In this document: one piece after another, positions 5,284-7,717 of the stretch
Layout: each line of letters starts with the position of its first letter
Position numbering within the stretch: the stretch's first letter is position 1
NCBI GenBank assembly: GCA_964425645.1
Contig: CAYRNC010000081.1
Coordinates: 1-7,717 of the forward strand
Source of the DNA: CAYRNC01 sp964425645
Lineage (GTDB): Bacteria; Bacillota; Clostridia; Peptostreptococcales; Anaerovoracaceae
DNA length: 7,717 bases
Direction of reading: 5' to 3'
Position numbers and translations under genes: made by a program
Notes under the pieces: generated by a model
The model's input: the letters and a program-made list of their open reading frames with translations, nothing else
Database searches by the model: none
Told to the model about the DNA's origin: nothing

Positions 5284-6438
5284 ATGAATTTTAGTTTAAC
5301 ACCGGAACAGGAAGCCGTAAGGGGAATGGTTGCAGAGTTTACCGCACAGGAAATCGCTCCTTATGCAGCTGAATGGGATCAAGAAGAAACCTTCCCTGCG
5401 GAGGCTGTAAAAAAGATGGGTGAACTGGGCATATTCGGAACCGCTTTGCCCGAACAGTACGGAGGCAGCGGACTGGATGCTATCTGTCACGCAATTGTGG
5501 CTGAAGAATTGGGTAAGGGATGCTCTACCATAAGGGGAATTTATTCAGTTCAGGTTTCTTTGGTCGCCAAAACTATCGCGGCTTTTGGAACCGAGGAACA
5601 AAAGGAAAAATATCTTCCGGGAATGGCCACCGGTAAATTGTTTGGATGCTTTGGTCTGACAGAGCCCAATTCCGGAAGCGATGCGGCAGCCATGATGACC
5701 AGCGCTGTGGAGGACGGAGATTTCTACATACTTAACGGAAACAAGATGTGGATTACCAATGGAGGAATCGCAGATGTGGCAGTCGTATATGCGAAAACCG
5801 ACAAAAACGCCGGCGCAAGAGGGATAACGGCATTCCTTGTGGATAAGGGAACCCCCGGCTTTTCGACAAAGGACATTCATCAGAAGATGGGACTTCGGGC
5901 TTCGAATACAGCCGAGCTCATTTTGGATAACTGCCGAGTACCTAAATCAAATATATTAGGGCCTATAGGTAAAGGCTTCACGGTAGCTATGTCAACGCTC
6001 GATAACGGCCGTTTCACCGTTGCGGCAGGTTGCGTAGGAAGTGCACAGGCGGCTTTGGAAGCGGCAGAAAAATATGCAAAAGAACGTATGCAATTCGGTA
6101 AACCCATTGCGGCCCACCAATTGATCCAGCAGCTGGTCACGGATATGTTGATTGACATTGAGTGCGGCAGACTGCTGGTATATCGCGCAGGTCATGTTAA
6201 GAATCTGGGACTCAGATCCACCAAGGAAGTTTGCATGGCCAAGTATTTCTGCAGCGAGATGGTAAACAGAGTAGCCTACAAAGCTGTTCAGGTCTTTGGC
6301 GGATATGGCTTCTCAGGAGAATATCCGGTGGAAAGAATCTACAGAGATGCCAGAATAAATACGCTGTACGAAGGAACTTCACAGATACAGCAGCTCATCA
6401 TCGCCAATATGGAGCTTGGAGTTCCGGCCTTTGTATGA
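5284..6438 (+). CDS. Acyl-CoA dehydrogenase (butyryl-CoA dehydrogenase-like, with a glutaryl-CoA dehydrogenase-type Arg)
   Basis: FAD enzyme forming or reducing the alpha-beta double bond of an acyl-CoA, with the ETF from the same operon as electron partner. The 384 residues are typical. Seen in order: an N-terminal helical domain (FSLTPEQEAVR), the FAD/substrate loop GCFGLTEPNSGSD at about 121-133, KMWITNGG near 154-161, the C-terminal helical domain with ERMQFGKPI and VFGGYGFSGEYPVERIYRD, and the catalytic base Glu363 in LYEGTSQIQ. The C-terminal half resembles butyryl-CoA dehydrogenases. However, STIRGIYSVQVSLV (81-94) resembles glutaryl-CoA dehydrogenase: Arg84 stands four residues before SVQ, as does the Arg that binds the glutaryl carboxylate in that family. 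Megasphaera-type Bcd has Gly there. The ATG follows a GGGGGAG site. It could be bcd, a glutaryl-CoA dehydrogenase, or an enzyme for another charged acyl-CoA. Confidence 0.94.
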   Translation: MNFSLTPEQEAVRGMVAEFTAQEIAPYAAEWDQEETFPAEAVKKMGELGIFGTALPEQYGGSGLDAICHAIVAEELGKGCSTIRGIYSVQVSLVAKTIAAFGTEEQKEKYLPGMATGKLFGCFGLTEPNSGSDAAAMMTSAVEDGDFYILNGNKMWITNGGIADVAVVYAKTDKNAGARGITAFLVDKGTPGFSTKDIHQKMGLRASNTAELILDNCRVPKSNILGPIGKGFTVAMSTLDNGRFTVAAGCVGSAQAALEAAEKYAKERMQFGKPIAAHQLIQQLVTDMLIDIECGRLLVYRAGHVKNLGLRSTKEVCMAKYFCSEMVNRVAYKAVQVFGGYGFSGEYPVERIYRDARINTLYEGTSQIQQLIIANMELGVPAFV

Positions 6439-6454
6439 TGCATGCTATCGTCAT

Positions 6455-6464
6455 AAGGAGGTGA
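6455..6464 (+). promoter_or_regulatory. Ribosome binding site deciding the enoyl-CoA hydratase start
   Basis: AAGGAGGTGA, a near-perfect anti-Shine-Dalgarno match, ends 6 nt before TTG 6471. The first in-frame ATG (6480) would be 15 nt away, so TTG is the likely start. Confidence 0.85.
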
Positions 6465-6470
6465 ATTCAC

Positions 6471-7250
6471 TTGTTCAAAATGCTAATATATGAAAAAAAA
6501 GGCGATATCGGTTACCTCACTATAAACCGTCCAAACGAAATGAACGCTCTTTCCAACGCATTAGTCGATGAATTCGACCGTGCTTTGGACATGATAGAAA
6601 AGGACGATGAATTAAGAGTTCTGATATTGACAGGTGCGGGAGAAAAGGCTTTTATGGCCGGTGCTGATATAAAAGAGCTGCAGCAAAGAGATTTTGTCCT
6701 AGGCCGCAAGCATACTAAATCGAGACAGCAGGTGTATAATAGAATAGTTGAAATGAAAATACCTGTAATAGCGGCGATAAACGGATTTGCGCTGGGTGCG
6801 GGTTTGGAACTTGCGATGGCCTGCACGTTAAGGGTTGCCTGCGAAGAGGCAAAGCTCGGTACTCCCGAAATCAATCTGGCCATTATTCCGGGGGACGGAG
6901 GAACTCAGCGTCTGCCCAGGCTGATCGGTTTTGGCAGAGCCATGGAGATGGTTCTCACCGGCAATTTCGTGGATGGAACGGAAGCTTATCGAATAGGATT
7001 GGTTAACAAAGTGGTCCCAAGGGAGCAATTGATGGATATCGCAAACGAGCTTGCAAAAAAATTGGCGTCAAAAGCGCCCTTTGCATTGCAGCTGGCCAAA
7101 GAATCGGTTAATCGTTCACTGGAGACGGGAATATATGAAGGACTTGCCCACGAATCCTATCTGCATGCTTTAGCTTGTGCTGCAGAAGATAAAAAAGAAG
7201 GCGTTGCGGCTTTTCTTGAAAAACGGAAACCAGAATATAAGGGACGTTAA
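6471..7250 (+). CDS. crt: Enoyl-CoA hydratase / 3-hydroxybutyryl-CoA dehydratase (crotonase)
   Basis: Reversible hydration of trans-2-enoyl-CoA, typically crotonyl-CoA to and from 3-hydroxybutyryl-CoA. It links the dehydrogenase steps encoded upstream. The 259 residues are typical of the single-domain crotonase family. Seen in order: YLTINRPNEMNAL near 15-27, the first oxyanion-hole segment AFMAGADIKEL (60-70), the second at NGFALGAGLELAMAC (104-118) with catalytic Glu113, and catalytic Glu133 in GTPEINLAIIPGDGGTQRL. Both catalytic Glu residues are present, which supports a true hydratase and not an isomerase or decarboxylase relative. The C-terminus FLEKRKPEYKGR is the usual helix end. TTG is used as start. 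It lies 32 nt after the acyl-CoA dehydrogenase stop and is the last gene of the operon. A T9 run follows the stop at once but has no good stem in front of it. Confidence 0.95.
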   Translation: MFKMLIYEKKGDIGYLTINRPNEMNALSNALVDEFDRALDMIEKDDELRVLILTGAGEKAFMAGADIKELQQRDFVLGRKHTKSRQQVYNRIVEMKIPVIAAINGFALGAGLELAMACTLRVACEEAKLGTPEINLAIIPGDGGTQRLPRLIGFGRAMEMVLTGNFVDGTEAYRIGLVNKVVPREQLMDIANELAKKLASKAPFALQLAKESVNRSLETGIYEGLAHESYLHALACAAEDKKEGVAAFLEKRKPEYKGR

Positions 7251-7259
7251 AATTTTTTT

Positions 7260-7288
7260 TTGATTCCTCTATTTACCGTTAATAGATT
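7260..7288 (+). promoter_or_regulatory. Weak candidate promoter for the Asn/Gln-rich small gene
   Basis: TTGATT (7260-7265) and TAGATT (7283-7288), 17 bp apart, each match 4 of 6 consensus bases. Transcription would begin near 7295, at the edge of the hairpin at 7296-7316. The match is weak, and read-through from the operon is equally possible. Confidence 0.25.
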
Positions 7289-7295
7289 CCCGCAA

Positions 7296-7316
7296 TCGGC
7301 ACATAATAATTGCCGA
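7296..7316 (+). promoter_or_regulatory. Leader hairpin abutting the ribosome binding site of the small gene
   Basis: TCGGCA (7296-7301) pairs with TGCCGA (7311-7316) around a 9-nt loop. GGAGGG (7317-7322), the ribosome binding site of the next gene, starts right after the stem. The hairpin could tune access to that site or protect the 5' end. It lacks a T run and is not a terminator. Confidence 0.45.
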
Positions 7317-7330
7317 GGAGGGATTAAAAG

Positions 7331-7570
7331 ATGAATCAGAAGATAAACAACCGGAATGATTGGTCTGATATCAACGACTTCAGAAACGCTGAAAACGCAA
7401 AAGGCAGGCAGGAAAAGCAGGAAAAGCAGGAACGCGTGAACAAGCAAAACCAGCAGAATCAGCAGAACCGGCAAAACCAGCAAAACCAACAAAACCAGCA
7501 AAACCAGCAAAATCAAAAGGTGAACAACCAACGCGAAAAAAGCGACTGCAAGGACGAGACCGATTATTAA
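7331..7570 (+). CDS. Small Asn/Gln-rich low-complexity protein of unknown function
   Basis: Predicted protein of 79 residues that I do not recognise. Residues 1-39 are polar and charged (start MNQKINNRNDWSDINDF, then EKQEKQER). Residues 40-62 are a tandem N-Q-Q repeat broken by one Arg. The tail VNNQREKSDCKDETDY is charged and has the only Cys (73). There is no signal peptide or membrane segment, and the composition predicts disorder. Evidence that it is real: an ATG start 8 nt after a GGAGGG ribosome binding site, and a hairpin pair typical of gene ends downstream. The repeat is also visible in DNA as a 9-bp unit, with mixed CAG/CAA and AAC/AAT codons. It lies 80 nt after crt on the same strand. 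Spore-associated or surface small proteins of Firmicutes can look like this, but nothing here proves such a role. A non-functional repeat ORF cannot be excluded. Confidence 0.65.
   Translation: MNQKINNRNDWSDINDFRNAENAKGRQEKQEKQERVNKQNQQNQQNRQNQQNQQNQQNQQNQKVNNQREKSDCKDETDY
7448..7516 (+). repeat. 9-bp tandem repeat encoding Asn-Gln-Gln
   Basis: About seven to eight imperfect copies of a 9-bp unit close to AACCAGCAA run in frame through the small gene. The later copies are almost identical in DNA; the earlier ones use different synonymous codons, and one has CGG (Arg) in place of a Gln codon. Confidence 0.85.
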
Positions 7571-7587
7571 TCAAACAAGATACCGGC

Positions 7588-7637
7588 AAAGAGAAGAAAT
7601 GCTGCGTCAATTAATTGGCGCAGCCCCTTCCTCTTTT
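7588..7637 (+). terminator. Long palindromic hairpin downstream of the small gene
   Basis: The core 7601-7624 is a 24-nt near-perfect palindrome: GCTGCG and CGCAGC arms around a self-complementary AATTAATT, with one T-G pair. The purine-rich AAAGAGAAG before it and pyrimidine-rich CTTCCTCTTT after it can extend the stem with small bulges. The T-rich tail is modest, so termination may be partial, or the hairpin may serve as a 3' stabiliser. Confidence 0.5.
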
Positions 7638-7660
7638 CAATCTCTCCATTTCGATACGGG

Positions 7661-7684
7661 GCGGGGACTTCCCGCTCTTTTATT
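7661..7684 (+). terminator. Intrinsic terminator
   Basis: GCGGG (7661-7665) and CCCGC (7671-7675) form a compact stem with a 5-nt loop, followed at once by TCTTTTATT. It has the standard plus-strand rho-independent form and probably ends transcripts of the small gene and any operon read-through. The remaining 33 bases show no supported feature. Confidence 0.7.
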
Positions 7685-7717
7685 TATCATTCCGTTATCC
7701 TTTCCCTTCATTTGCTA

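Noticed and set aside
7251..7261. T9 run directly after crt as an intrinsic terminator
   Set aside because: The preceding bases give at best a 4-bp AACG/CGTT stem with a long loop, so there is no credible hairpin.
7247..7531. Minus-strand open frame with a long Leu/Val run resembling a membrane segment
   Set aside because: It is the antisense reading of the Asn-Gln-Gln repeat (NQQ codons read backwards give Leu/Val), has no ribosome binding site and overlaps the end of crt.

Overview
The window looks like chromosomal DNA of an anaerobic, low-to-moderate GC Firmicute, most likely a clostridial butyrate-type fermenter or beta-oxidiser. Three things point there: strong AGGAGG-type ribosome binding sites with frequent TTG starts, near-consensus sigma-A promoters, and an oxygen-sensitive-looking electron-transfer flavoprotein (ETF) that carries a ferredoxin domain. 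I cannot name the genus.

Layout. Positions 1-235 are the leader-distal end of a CRISPR array with type I-C-like repeats: three intact repeats, then a decayed fourth repeat at exactly the expected spacing. The cas genes and leader, if present, lie to the left of the window. Positions 236-592 hold no convincing gene, only a candidate terminator at 435-472. A tRNA-Lys(CTT) gene lies on the minus strand at 637-712, with its own consensus promoter (743-771) and a hairpin terminator (582-629). Positions 772-974 are an intergenic stretch leading to a strong plus-strand promoter at 975-1003, whose -10 box is covered by a palindrome.

The main content is a six-gene plus-strand operon, 1075-7250: etfB, etfA (with an N-terminal 2x[4Fe-4S] ferredoxin domain), thiolase, 3-hydroxyacyl-CoA dehydrogenase, acyl-CoA dehydrogenase and enoyl-CoA hydratase. 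Together these are all the steps between two acetyl-CoA and butyryl-CoA, in either direction, plus the electron carrier that couples the acyl-CoA dehydrogenase to NAD(H) and ferredoxin. No butyrate-releasing enzyme (ptb/buk or CoA-transferase) is in the window. Several substrate-contact positions are atypical. The acyl-CoA dehydrogenase has an Arg at the position that binds the distal carboxylate in glutaryl-CoA dehydrogenases. The 3-hydroxyacyl-CoA dehydrogenase has lost the usual active-site Ser and Asn. The thiolase deviates in several motifs. The operon may therefore serve a substrate other than plain butyryl-CoA; a glutaryl-CoA to acetyl-CoA route would use the same enzyme set.

Downstream, 7331-7570 encodes a small, strongly Asn/Gln-rich, apparently disordered protein of unknown function with a good ribosome binding site. 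It is followed by two hairpins, the second (7661-7684) a clear intrinsic terminator. I see no transposon, insertion sequence or attachment site.
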